Part shown: in pieces, positions 31,614 to 40,010 of the stretch
How the letters are laid out: each line of letters begins with the position of its first letter
Numbering within the stretch: the stretch's first letter is position 1
NCBI RefSeq assembly: GCF_016461825.1
Contig: NZ_JAEMNU010000008.1
Location: forward strand, 12,404 to 61,624
Direction: 5' to 3'
Origin: Rugamonas violacea
GTDB lineage: Bacteria > Pseudomonadota > Gammaproteobacteria > Burkholderiales > Burkholderiaceae_D
Length of the DNA stretch: 49,221 nucleotides
The notes under the pieces: generated by a model
Told to the model about the DNA's origin: nothing
The model's input: only the letters and a program-made list of their open reading frames with translations
Database searches by the model: none
Translations under genes and position numbers: made by a program

Positions 31614-33746
31614 ATGACGCAACCAGAGAAAGAGCTGCCGCCGGGATTGATTTGCTTGTGTGTCGTGGCCGCCCATTATCAGATCGCGGTCAACCCCGCC
31701 CAACTTGCCCATATCGCCGGGGGCGGCCAGGATTTCAGCAGCGACGATATTCTCTCCAGCGCCAAGCTATTGAACTTCAAGGCCCGCGTGGCCCGGTTCC
31801 GCCTCGACCAGTTCGCCACGCTGCCGGTGCCCGCCATCGCCGAGGTGGCGGGCCTCGGCCACATCCTGATTTCAAAAATCCAGGACGGCAAAGTCATCTA
31901 TATCGACCCGGCCAACGCCCAGTCGCCCCAGATCGCCGGCGTCGCCGAGTTTCACGCCGCCTGCGACGGCAGAGTGCTCCTGTTCCGGCCCGGCCAGGCC
32001 GGCGGCGACGAACACGCGTCGTTCGGTCTCGGCTGGTTTGTCAGCGCGGTCCTGAAATACCGGACGGCGTTGGCCGAGATCTTTATCGCGGCCTTCTTCA
32101 TCCAGCTGTTCGCGCTCGCCACGCCGCTGTTCGTCCAGCTGATTATCGACAAGGTCCTTCTCCACGGCAACGTCGACACGCTCAATGTGCTGGCCTGCGG
32201 GATGTTGATCGTCATCCTCTTCGAAATGATTTTCGTCGCCCTGCAGGGATACATCCTGGCGCACACCTCGAACCGGGTCGACGCCCTGTTGGGCGCCAAG
32301 GTGGTGCGCCATTTGCTGCGCATTCCCTTGCGGTATTTTGAAAACCGGCGCGTGGGCGACACGGTGGCCCGCGTGCGGGAGCTGGAGAACGTGCGCCAGT
32401 TCATCACCGGGTCCTCCATCACGGCGATCTTGGACGGTGTGTTTGTGCTGGTGTTCTTGCTGGCGATGTTCTATTACAGCAAAGAGTTGACGCTGCTTAC
32501 GATGACGGCCATCCCCTTGTTGATCGGGCTGACCCTGATTGTGCGATCCATGATGCGCAAACGCTTGAATCACCGCTTCAACTGCGGCGCCGACAGCAAC
32601 AGTTTTCTCATCGAGGCCGTCACCGGCATCCACACCTTGAAGGCGTTGGCGGCGGAGCCGCAAATGCAGAGGAAATGGGAGGTGTTGCTCGCCAAATATT
32701 CCAGCGCGACGTTTAGCACCGGCACGCTCGGCGCCTTCGGCGGCGCGCTGGGGCAGGGGATAGAACGCTGCATCGGCCTGCTGGTCCTGTGGCTGGGCGC
32801 CTCCCTGGTCATGCAGGGCAAGCTCAGCGTCGGCCAGTTGATCGCCTTCCAGATGCTGTCCGGCCGGGTCACCCACCCGATCGTGCGCATCATCGAATTG
32901 TGGCAAGGTTTTCAGCAGGTCGCCGTGTCCGTCGAACGTCTTGGCGACTTGATGAACACCAAACCCGAGGTGCTCGCCCTGGGTGGCAAAGTCGCGCCGC
33001 GATTGCACGGCCATGTGCGCCTGGAGAAGCTCAGTTTTCGCTATGAGCTCGGGGGCAAGGAGGTGCTGTCCGATTTATCGCTGGATGTCGCCGCCGGCAC
33101 CACGGTCGGCATCGTCGGCCGTAGCGGCTCGGGCAAAAGCACCCTGGCCAAGCTCTTGCAAAGCCTGTACGTGCCGCAGGGCGGCCGCATCCTGATCGAC
33201 GGCCTGGACGTCCAGCAGTTCGACCTGGGCTTGTTGCGGCGCCACATAGGCGTGGTGCTGCAGGAGAATTTTCTCTTCAACGGCACCATCGCCGAGAATA
33301 TCGCCACCCAGGCGCCGCACGCGCCGTTCGAGGCCATCGTCGAAGCGGCCAGGTTGGCCGGCGCCGACGAATTCATTTGCGAGCTGCCCGACGCCTACCA
33401 GACCAAAGTGGGCGAGCGCGGCGTCGCGCTGTCGGGCGGACAAAGACAACGCGTGGCGATCGCCCGCGCCTTGCTGGGCAATCCATCCATTTTGATTTTC
33501 GACGAGGCCACCAGCGCCCTGGACTACGAATCCGAACGGATCATCCAGCGCAACCTCGACAAGATATGCCAGGGCCGCACGGTGTTCATCATCGCCCACC
33601 GCCTGTCGACCATCCGCCACGCCGACCAGATCGTGGTGCTGGATGGCGGCGCGCTGCGCGAGCAGGGCAGCCACGCCGAGTTGATCGCGGCGGGCGGCAT
33701 CTATGCCCATCTGTATTCGCTGCAGGCCGGGAGCGGGCATGAATAG
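31614..33746 (+). CDS. Type I secretion ABC exporter with C39-like domain (HlyB type)
   Basis: 710 aa from ATG 31614 (AGGA 6 nt upstream); the frame is open to 31431 without support. The N-terminal C39-like domain (about 8-125) keeps His83 (LGHILISK) and Asp98 (IDPA), but the position of the catalytic Cys is Pro10 (LPPGLICL), so it should bind but not cut the cargo, as in HlyB. Six membrane helices (about 150-420) are followed by the ATPase with Walker A GRSGSGKST, signature LSGGQRQR, Walker B LIFDEATSALD and switch His AHRLST. It powers one-step export with the HlyD- and TolC-like proteins encoded downstream. It overlaps the next gene by 8 nt. Confidence 0.95.
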   Translation: MTQPEKELPPGLICLCVVAAHYQIAVNPAQLAHIAGGGQDFSSDDILSSAKLLNFKARVARFRLDQFATLPVPAIAEVAGLGHILISKIQDGKVIYIDPANAQSPQIAGVAEFHAACDGRVLLFRPGQAGGDEHASFGLGWFVSAVLKYRTALAEIFIAAFFIQLFALATPLFVQLIIDKVLLHGNVDTLNVLACGMLIVILFEMIFVALQGYILAHTSNRVDALLGAKVVRHLLRIPLRYFENRRVGDTVARVRELENVRQFITGSSITAILDGVFVLVFLLAMFYYSKELTLLTMTAIPLLIGLTLIVRSMMRKRLNHRFNCGADSNSFLIEAVTGIHTLKALAAEPQMQRKWEVLLAKYSSATFSTGTLGAFGGALGQGIERCIGLLVLWLGASLVMQGKLSVGQLIAFQMLSGRVTHPIVRIIELWQGFQQVAVSVERLGDLMNTKPEVLALGGKVAPRLHGHVRLEKLSFRYELGGKEVLSDLSLDVAAGTTVGIVGRSGSGKSTLAKLLQSLYVPQGGRILIDGLDVQQFDLGLLRRHIGVVLQENFLFNGTIAENIATQAPHAPFEAIVEAARLAGADEFICELPDAYQTKVGERGVALSGGQRQRVAIARALLGNPSILIFDEATSALDYESERIIQRNLDKICQGRTVFIIAHRLSTIRHADQIVVLDGGALREQGSHAELIAAGGIYAHLYSLQAGSGHE

Positions 33747-35178
33747 CCTGGCGTTTTGGCGCCGTCCGCTGCGTTCCCGCTTGCGCGCGGCCTGGTCCGG
33801 CGTGGCCGATACGGCCTTGCCGGGCGGCGCCTTGACGGCGCGGGAGCGCCGCTTTTCCCCCCAGGTGCTGGATATCAGCGAAGCGCCGGCGGCCAAGGAA
33901 TACCGCATCGTTTTGTGGGCCATCGTCGGGCTGACGCTGGCCATGCTCGCCTGGTCGCTGGTCGGCGATCTCGACGTGGTCTGCAGCGCGCCCGGCCGGG
34001 TGGTCGCCGACGGCGCGGCGGCGAGCATCCAAACGGCGGAGACCTCGATCGTCAAGCAGATCCACGTCAAGGAAGGACAGCGGGTGCGTCGTGGCGATGT
34101 CCTGGTCGAACTCGACGCGGCGCAGCGGCAGGCCGACGTGGCCGGTTTGGCCGGCCGGCAGGGCCTGACCAGTTTGAGTCTGCGGCGGCTCAAGGCGGAA
34201 TTGGCCGGGGCCTCGAGCGCCGGCGTCGTCGAGCAGTCCAGGTCGGCGCAGGAGAACGCCCGGGAGCGCGCCTTGATGGCGGAGCGGGGCGCCGCGTTCG
34301 CCGCCAAACTGGCGGCGGCGCGGGCCGAGATCCTGGCCAAAAGCCGCATCGTCGACGTCGAGACGGCGCTGCTCGCCAAGACGGAAAACAGCGCCAACGC
34401 GGCGCGCTTGAAAGAAGTCCAGGCGGCGCCCTATGTGGGCAAGGTCCTCAGCCAGTTCGACTATGTCAGGTTGGAGGAGGCCGCCAGCGCGGCCGCCAGC
34501 GACATGGCGGCCCAGCGCCAGCGCCTTGCCGCGGCCGAGCAGGAGGTGGCGACGAGCCGGCAGAAACTGGTCGAAATCGGCCATGATCGCAAGCAGCAAA
34601 TCCTCGGCGAAATCGGCGAGAAGTCGGCCAATCTGGAGGCGCTGGCGACCGATGGGGCAAAGGCCGAGGACCAGTTGAAACGGAAGAAGTTGAGCGCGCC
34701 CATCGACGGCACCATCCAATTCGCCGAGGCGAACACCGCCGGCCTGGTCTTGAACGCCGGGCAGACCATCATGACCGTGGTTCCCGACCGCGCGGCGCCG
34801 CTGATCGAGGTGGTCCTGAAAAACGAGGACATCAGCCAGGTCAAGATCGGCCAGCGCGTCAGCATCAAGGTCGACGCCTTTCCATTCCACCGCCACGGCG
34901 TCATCGCCGGCGACATCATGTTAATCAGCCCGGACGTGCCGGAGCGCGATCGGGCCATCGACAGAACGCCGCGCGAGGACGCCGAGAAAAAACGCAACCC
35001 CGGCTATCGTTTGTACATCCGGCCGTCGAAGAACCATTTTGTGGTGGATGGCAAGGTGGCGCCGCTGCTGTTGGGGATGTCGATCGTCGCCGACGTCAAT
35101 CTGGGCAAGCGCAAGATTTACCAGTATCTGACCTCACCCATCTCTGAAAGCGTGGCCAACTCGCTGTCGGAAAGGTAA
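33739..35178 (+). CDS. HlyD-family membrane fusion protein
   Basis: 479 aa from ATG 33739, overlapping the exporter gene. A cytoplasmic N-tail (about 1-55) contains RERRFSPQVLDISEAPAA. One membrane helix (IVLWAIVGLTLAMLAWSLVG) is followed by the lipoyl half SIVKQIHVKEGQRVRRGDVLVELDA, long coiled coils rich in Ala, Glu and Gln (about 135-310), and the second lipoyl/beta-barrel part (LSAPIDGTIQFAE, GLVLNAGQTIMTVVPD, GQRVSIKVDAFPFHRHGVI). This is the adaptor linking the inner membrane exporter to the TolC-like channel. Directly followed by a small exported protein gene. Confidence 0.95.
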   Translation: MNSLAFWRRPLRSRLRAAWSGVADTALPGGALTARERRFSPQVLDISEAPAAKEYRIVLWAIVGLTLAMLAWSLVGDLDVVCSAPGRVVADGAAASIQTAETSIVKQIHVKEGQRVRRGDVLVELDAAQRQADVAGLAGRQGLTSLSLRRLKAELAGASSAGVVEQSRSAQENARERALMAERGAAFAAKLAAARAEILAKSRIVDVETALLAKTENSANAARLKEVQAAPYVGKVLSQFDYVRLEEAASAAASDMAAQRQRLAAAEQEVATSRQKLVEIGHDRKQQILGEIGEKSANLEALATDGAKAEDQLKRKKLSAPIDGTIQFAEANTAGLVLNAGQTIMTVVPDRAAPLIEVVLKNEDISQVKIGQRVSIKVDAFPFHRHGVIAGDIMLISPDVPERDRAIDRTPREDAEKKRNPGYRLYIRPSKNHFVVDGKVAPLLLGMSIVADVNLGKRKIYQYLTSPISESVANSLSER

Positions 35179-35179
35179 T

Positions 35180-35665
35180 ATGCGAAATATCAAATCGACA
35201 CTGTTTTTCTTGGTCGCGCTCGGCTGCGGAACGGCCCACGGGGACGGCGCCCCACCGCCATCGAAAACAATTCCTGGGAACGAAAATAGCGTGAAATTTA
35301 CTTTTGGCGGTTTGCATAGAATGCCGGACGGGAAGATCGAAATGAACGAGTCCTCCCTCATCAGCAGGAAGAAATTCGACGGCTTTGGCTGGGTGTTGAA
35401 AATCGCTCCCGCGCCGACCAGCCGGCGCTGGAAGGAGGCCTTGTACCTGCCGGCGCCGGCCGCCGGCTGGCGGCAACCGCCGGAGGGCATCCGCTACGAG
35501 GACAACGGCAGCATCGCGATCCGCGACGGGACGATGGCGCCGGGCGAGGAATTTTTGGGCAAGATGTGGTCCATCCTGCCCGAGGATGTGGCCGGTAGAT
35601 ACAAGCTGGTTTTGTTTATTGATGGAAAAGAAGTGCGGACTGAAAAATTCTCCATCAGCGATTGA
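35180..35665 (+). CDS. Small exported protein of unknown function in the secretion cluster
   Basis: 161 aa, beginning 1 nt after the HlyD-like stop, with AAAGG ahead of the ATG. A signal peptide covers about 1-21 (IKSTLFFLVALGCGTAHG); the Cys17 context (ALGC) is a poor lipobox, so it is probably soluble and periplasmic. The mature part looks like a beta-rich domain (VKFTFGGLHRMPDGKIEMNE ... YKLVLFIDGKEVRTEKFSISD), reminiscent of periplasmic accessory domains. I do not recognise a family. Position between exporter parts and the cargo candidate suggests a chaperone, immunity or assembly role. Confidence 0.75.
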   Translation: MRNIKSTLFFLVALGCGTAHGDGAPPPSKTIPGNENSVKFTFGGLHRMPDGKIEMNESSLISRKKFDGFGWVLKIAPAPTSRRWKEALYLPAPAAGWRQPPEGIRYEDNGSIAIRDGTMAPGEEFLGKMWSILPEDVAGRYKLVLFIDGKEVRTEKFSISD

Positions 35666-35740
35666 GGCGGTTTTTCCCTGCATTCCCCTGTTTTTCCCGT
35701 GTTTCACCCTACTGTGTTTCACCCTCTATTGGAGCGCAAT

Positions 35741-36334
35741 ATGCCTGGCACCTACGACATCATCCAGTCCCAACTGCCCCTGGTTGGCGGCCTGGGCGGC
35801 CATAACCTGATCGCCATCCGCGACCCCGGCGGCAATATCATCCGGGAATATAACGGTCTGGCGACGTCGTCCGACGGCACCATCAAGGCGGTCGGCTACC
35901 TGCCGTCGGACATGCTGAAGGTCTACGCTTTTGATTCCGCGCGGTATTACTCCACCGACCAGCATCAGCAGGTGCTGTTTTCCACCAATAACTATTCCGA
36001 GATTGTCGACCGGATGGGCGCCATGAACCAGGCGGCCGGGGCCATGAACGCCGCCAACCTGAGTTATCCGTTTTTGGGCTTCGGCAAGAACAGCAATTCG
36101 GTCGACTCGACGCTGATATCGGCCATGGGCCTGGCCGAGCGGCCGATTCCGAACGGCGCCTGGATCATGCCCGGGGTCGGCGATATTTTGCTGCCCGACG
36201 CCGCCATCAACGCGATCAAGCAGAACAACAACATCAATTCGAACTACCTCAACGGGGCCAACACCGGCTCGCAGTTCGACAACTCCTGGCCGACCCCAAG
36301 CTACGGCGACGCCTTCAATAATTTCGTTTCCTGA
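35741..36334 (+). CDS. Candidate cargo of the type I system: 197-aa leaderless protein ending in Ser
   Basis: 197 aa from ATG 35741 (GGAG 7 nt upstream). It has no signal peptide or membrane segment, fitting a type I substrate, but no RTX repeats. LVGGLGGH near the start (about 14-21) resembles a double-glycine motif. The middle has GHNLIAIRDPGGNIIREYNGL (His21), a long helix (about 84-107), then GKNSNSVDSTLISAMGL (117-120 NSNS) and MPGVGDILLP. This His...N-S-N-S order recalls circularly permuted papain/NlpC-like or LRAT-like domains, whose motif is usually N-C; here Ser/Asn occupies the nucleophile position. The C-terminal 45 residues are Asn/Gly/Ser-rich and end FNNFVS. Family and activity are uncertain. 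Confidence 0.7.
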   Translation: MPGTYDIIQSQLPLVGGLGGHNLIAIRDPGGNIIREYNGLATSSDGTIKAVGYLPSDMLKVYAFDSARYYSTDQHQQVLFSTNNYSEIVDRMGAMNQAAGAMNAANLSYPFLGFGKNSNSVDSTLISAMGLAERPIPNGAWIMPGVGDILLPDAAINAIKQNNNINSNYLNGANTGSQFDNSWPTPSYGDAFNNFVS

Positions 36335-36339
36335 TGTAA

Positions 36340-38073
36340 ATGATCGCCGACTTGCTCCTGCCTTTCAGCGTGCGCCGGTATGCGCGGGCGCAGCTCATAT
36401 TGGCCGACGCCGAAGGCTTGTTCAGCGAGCGGGAAATCCTCGAGCGCTACGCCTTCGGCATCGATACGACGGGCGCGGGCGGCGCTTTTTCCGCCGATGA
36501 AAAACTGTTCCACGCCGAAAGATATGGTGGCAAGGGCTTGCGCACGAATGGCGGCGGGGTGCGTTGTGGCGTCGACGGCGACTGGTTGGTCAAGGGCGTG
36601 GGTTGCAACCAGCTGTTGGGCGAGAACATGAATTTTTGGTCCGCCCACGGCAGCCTGTCCTTGGCCGACGCCATCGGCGAAGCCTTATGGGCCAAGCTGC
36701 TGCAGCGCGCCTTGCCGTTCGGCGCGGTGCGCATTCCAGCCGTGATCGCCACCGGGGCGGCCAGCTGGGTGCGGGGGCCGCAGGGGGAAAAGCTCGCCAC
36801 CAAGGGGGCCCTGCTGCTCAGGCAGGCGACGCATCGACTGGGCAGTTTCGAGCGCGCCGTCTACTTCCGCCCCGATGCGACGGCGGCGCCGATCGCCTTG
36901 TCCGACGCCGACCGGGTGCGGCGGGCGATCGCCGAGTTGCCGCGTCTGCTGCCGCGCCCACCCGCGCTGGGACAGCACGCCTGGGCCGACATGGACCTCA
37001 GCGAGCGCCTGTGCGCCGGCCTGCTGGAGATGGCCAGGCGATTTGCCGCGCAATTGGCGGCCGCCGCCGCCAAGCGCATCATGCACGGCGCGATGGTCTC
37101 GTCGAACATCGCCCTGGATGGCCGCTGGCTGGACCTGGGCTCGGTCACCGGCCTGCCCCGCTATGGCATTTCCAGGGTCTTCAAGACCTCCTTCTGGAAC
37201 GAATATGTCCGCTTGATGGCGGGCATCAAGGATGTCGTCTTCTACATCAAAAAATACACCGATCCCGCATTGTTGACCCGGCCGCAGCTGTTGAGCGGCC
37301 TGGAAATGTCCGTGAAGGTGTTCTTTTATCAGGAGTTGGGGTTTCGCTTGCAACTGCGCGCCGGTTTTCCCGAGCAGGCGCTGCGCAAGCTGAGCTGCCA
37401 TCCCGCCGTCGCCGCGCTGGGCAAGCTGTTCGTCGCGCTGGCGCAGGCCGGCACCAGCGTCGACGTGCCGGCCGGCCCGGCCGATCCGAATGCGATAGGC
37501 GATTACGACTTCGGCGCGATCGCCAAAATCCTCGCCGGCGGCGCCGACCGGGCCTGCTGCGAACCGCGTTTGCGCGGGGCGATTGGCGATCCGCGACTGC
37601 GGCGGCAAGTGCTTGAGCAGTATGTCGAGGTGGCCGAGATGCTGCGCCGCGAAGCCGCCGGGCATGGCGTCGACAAGCTCAACTTTTCCCGCCTGTGCGC
37701 CCTGAACGCGATGAAATCGGCGACCGACATGCATTTCTTCAGCCGCTCGGCATTGAACGCGCATGTCCGCGCGGTGATCGAGCGCGAAGCCGATGAGCGC
37801 CAGCTGCGGCAGGAGTTCGAAGCGCTCGCCGCGCACCTGGGCGACCAGGCCGACATGGTGTTGGCCGACACGGCCGGCTACCGCTGTGTCGTTTGGCGCG
37901 ACGGCCGGTTGACCGTCGAGTTCGACGCGGTGCGGGGGCGCTGGCTCAGCGTGGTCGGCGGCGCGCGCGTGGCGCGCGACTGGGACGCCATCCTGGGCGA
38001 CGCCTGCGCGGATTTTCCGGCCCCCGCCATGCGCCGGTATTGGGGCGACGATTTTCTTTGGTCCATGCCATGA
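36340..38073 (+). CDS. MchC/MceJ-like candidate with SelO/kinase-like sequence pattern
   Basis: 577 aa, 5 nt after the cargo gene. The N-half follows the order of the SelO (YdiU) pseudokinase AMPylase: VKGVG (84-88, Lys85), a helix with AIGEAL (Glu114) leading into FGAVRIPAVIATG, then HGAMVSSN (249-256) and LDLG (264-267). Spacing from Asn256 to Asp265 and the pattern HGxMxxxN-x4-G-x3-DxG are the same as in SelO, where these residues bind metal and ATP. SelO's Asp next to that Asn is Ser255 here. The C-half (about 300-577) is helical and unrecognised. Its position beside a HlyC-like gene recalls MchC/MceJ, partner of MchD/MceI in microcin maturation. Function as nucleotidyl transfer or substrate activation is inference. 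Confidence 0.65.
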   Translation: MIADLLLPFSVRRYARAQLILADAEGLFSEREILERYAFGIDTTGAGGAFSADEKLFHAERYGGKGLRTNGGGVRCGVDGDWLVKGVGCNQLLGENMNFWSAHGSLSLADAIGEALWAKLLQRALPFGAVRIPAVIATGAASWVRGPQGEKLATKGALLLRQATHRLGSFERAVYFRPDATAAPIALSDADRVRRAIAELPRLLPRPPALGQHAWADMDLSERLCAGLLEMARRFAAQLAAAAAKRIMHGAMVSSNIALDGRWLDLGSVTGLPRYGISRVFKTSFWNEYVRLMAGIKDVVFYIKKYTDPALLTRPQLLSGLEMSVKVFFYQELGFRLQLRAGFPEQALRKLSCHPAVAALGKLFVALAQAGTSVDVPAGPADPNAIGDYDFGAIAKILAGGADRACCEPRLRGAIGDPRLRRQVLEQYVEVAEMLRREAAGHGVDKLNFSRLCALNAMKSATDMHFFSRSALNAHVRAVIEREADERQLRQEFEALAAHLGDQADMVLADTAGYRCVVWRDGRLTVEFDAVRGRWLSVVGGARVARDWDAILGDACADFPAPAMRRYWGDDFLWSMP

Positions 38074-38543
38074 GTAACTTCTATTCCAAATTTTCCGTCA
38101 GCGCCGGTTGGGGCTTCGAGCGCTATCACGAGCAGATCGGCTTCGCCGCCTTCTTGATGGCGCAAAGTCCGCAGGCCCAATTGATCGAGTTGCGCAGCGT
38201 GCGCGAATGGGTCGAACCGGCCATCCGCCACCGCCAGATCATTTTCGCCTTCGACGCCTTTGGCGCCCCGGCCGGTTTCGTCATATGGGCGACCTTGGCC
38301 GAGGACGTCGAACGGCGCCTGCTCGACGACCCCTCCTCGACGCTGCACGAAAGCGAGTGGAACGAAGGGGACAGGTTGTGGATTCTGAGCTTCGTGTCGC
38401 CCTTCGGCGACGCCGCCAAGATGGCCAGCCACATCAGGAGGACATTTTTCCACCACCACGCCGCCGCCTATTCGCTGCGCCGCAGCCCGAAGGGAAGGCA
38501 ATCGAATGTGGTCGTTTGGAAGTTCCGCAAGCCGAAAGAATGA
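38070..38543 (+). CDS. HlyC-type toxin-activating acyltransferase homologue (MceI/MchD-like)
   Basis: 157 aa, start ATG overlapping the previous stop (ATGA). The family core is clear: PAGFVIWATLAEDVERRL, ESEWNEGDRLWILSFVSPFGD and HIRRTFF, matching HlyC/RtxC proteins of the GNAT fold. Asp101 in GDRLWI aligns with the catalytic Asp92 of HlyC. However, where HlyC has its essential His23 (SPLH), this protein reads SPQA (Ala36), by eye. HlyC members transfer fatty acyl groups from acyl-ACP to lysines of RTX toxins; the MceI branch, with MceJ, instead links a siderophore to a C-terminal Ser of microcin. The cargo's C-terminal Ser and the MchC-like neighbour favour the second model. Confidence 0.82.
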   Translation: MSNFYSKFSVSAGWGFERYHEQIGFAAFLMAQSPQAQLIELRSVREWVEPAIRHRQIIFAFDAFGAPAGFVIWATLAEDVERRLLDDPSSTLHESEWNEGDRLWILSFVSPFGDAAKMASHIRRTFFHHHAAAYSLRRSPKGRQSNVVVWKFRKPKE

Positions 38544-38552
38544 GGATTTTTT

Positions 38553-39944
38553 TTGAATAAGACTGGCCTGCGCGCGTATCTATTGTGTTCGACCCTGTTG
38601 TGCGCCGCCGCGTCGGCCGGCGCGATCGATTTGGCCCAGGCGGTCGACTTGGCGGCCGCCCGCGACCCCGGCTTGCGGGCCGGCCGGCACGCCTTCAACG
38701 CCAACCAGGAGTTGACGCAGCAGGCCCGCGCGGCGATGCTGCCGACCTTGAGCATCGTCGGCACGCCGAGCCACATCAAGGGAACCATTGCCTTCTTCGA
38801 CTCCGAGCCGGTGCCGCGTTCCTTCAACTCGACGACCTGGAACATCAAGCTCAACCAGCCCGTCTTCCGCGCCCAGCACTGGATCGCCTATTCGCGTTCG
38901 GCCGCGCAGGTCGCGCAGGCGGAAATCCGCTACCGCATCGCGCAGCGCGACCTGTCGCTACGCATCTGCCAGGCCTATTTCGACATGGTCACCGCGCAGG
39001 ACGACGCCATCGTCGCGCTGAGCCAGGAGCTGCTGGCGCGCGACAAGGTGTCGCTCGGACGGGACGGCGTGGTGATCGGCCAGGCCAGCTTGACCGAGCT
39101 GGGCGAGTCGCAAATCGCGCTGCAACGCAGCCGGATCGATCGACGCAAAATGCTCGGCGCGTATGCGGAAAAGAAAAGCGACTTGGAGAGCCTGGTGCGC
39201 GAACCCGTTGCGACGATAGTCAAGATCTCGAACAAAAAAAACCTGGAGTTTGCGCCGCAGTTGTTGAGCAGCGTGGAGCAGTGGACCGCGCAGGCGGAGG
39301 ACAGCGCGCTGGAGGTGCAGTTGAAGGCGCTGGCCGTCGTCATCGCCGCCTACGATGTGAAGATGCAGTGGGCGGCGAACCTGCCCACGGTCGACCTGAC
39401 GCTGACCAGGGGGCGCTTTGTCGAGGGCGGCAATATCGATCTGCCGCTGAGCGCGAGCACGGTGACGCGCTCCACGGTGCTCGGGCTGCAAATCAATATC
39501 CCGATCGTCAACGGCGGCGACACGCTGTCGCGCATGCGCCAGACCGGCGAGTTGAAGGCGCAGGCCGAGGAAGAACTGGAGGCGGCGCGTATCGAAACCC
39601 GGCAAAAGGTCAAGAACGCGGTCGCCGCCTTTCGGCGCACGGAGAGCCAGATACAGGACTTGCTGGTCGCCGTGCGCCTGGCGGAGGACTTGCTGGTCGA
39701 GGCGGAGTCGGCATATACAATGGGCGCGCGGACGCAATCCCACGTGGCCAACGCGCAGTTGCGCGTGCAGGCGCTGTATCGCGATCTGAACCGCGCCCGC
39801 TACGAGGCCTTGTTGCAGGGCATACGCTTGAAGGCTTTCGCCGGCAGCCTGTACCCCGAGGAATTCGCGCAGGTCGGGAAAATGATCCGCCAGAACGGCG
39901 AGGCGTATCGCAGCGAGGAGTTTGACCGGCTCAGCGAGCAATGA
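38553..39944 (+). CDS. TolC-family outer membrane efflux protein
   Basis: 463 aa from a TTG start (GAGGA overlapping the previous stop, then a T run). The signal peptide covers about 1-24 (LCSTLLCAAASAGA). Two TolC repeats are seen, each beginning with helical stretches such as DLAQAVDLAAARDPGLRAGRH and ending RYRIAQRDLSLRICQAYFD in the first half. The second half has LGLQINIPIVNGG (beta strand of the barrel) and helices RIETRQKVKNAVAAFRRTESQI and AYTMGARTQSHVANAQ. This forms the outer membrane channel that completes the tripartite exporter with the ABC and HlyD-like proteins. Confidence 0.94.
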   Translation: MNKTGLRAYLLCSTLLCAAASAGAIDLAQAVDLAAARDPGLRAGRHAFNANQELTQQARAAMLPTLSIVGTPSHIKGTIAFFDSEPVPRSFNSTTWNIKLNQPVFRAQHWIAYSRSAAQVAQAEIRYRIAQRDLSLRICQAYFDMVTAQDDAIVALSQELLARDKVSLGRDGVVIGQASLTELGESQIALQRSRIDRRKMLGAYAEKKSDLESLVREPVATIVKISNKKNLEFAPQLLSSVEQWTAQAEDSALEVQLKALAVVIAAYDVKMQWAANLPTVDLTLTRGRFVEGGNIDLPLSASTVTRSTVLGLQINIPIVNGGDTLSRMRQTGELKAQAEEELEAARIETRQKVKNAVAAFRRTESQIQDLLVAVRLAEDLLVEAESAYTMGARTQSHVANAQLRVQALYRDLNRARYEALLQGIRLKAFAGSLYPEEFAQVGKMIRQNGEAYRSEEFDRLSEQ

Positions 39945-40010
39945 GGCTCGCCGCCGCTTGGCTCGCGGCGGCGGCCACCTATCGAGTCACCTGTTTGGAA
40001 GGATAGCGTT

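Noticed and set aside
31614..33746. Active C39 peptidase bacteriocin exporter
   Set aside because: The catalytic Cys position appears to be Pro10; only His and Asp remain, so it is a C39-like HlyB-type exporter.
35741..36334. RTX toxin as cargo
   Set aside because: No GGxGxDxxx nonapeptide repeats anywhere in the window.
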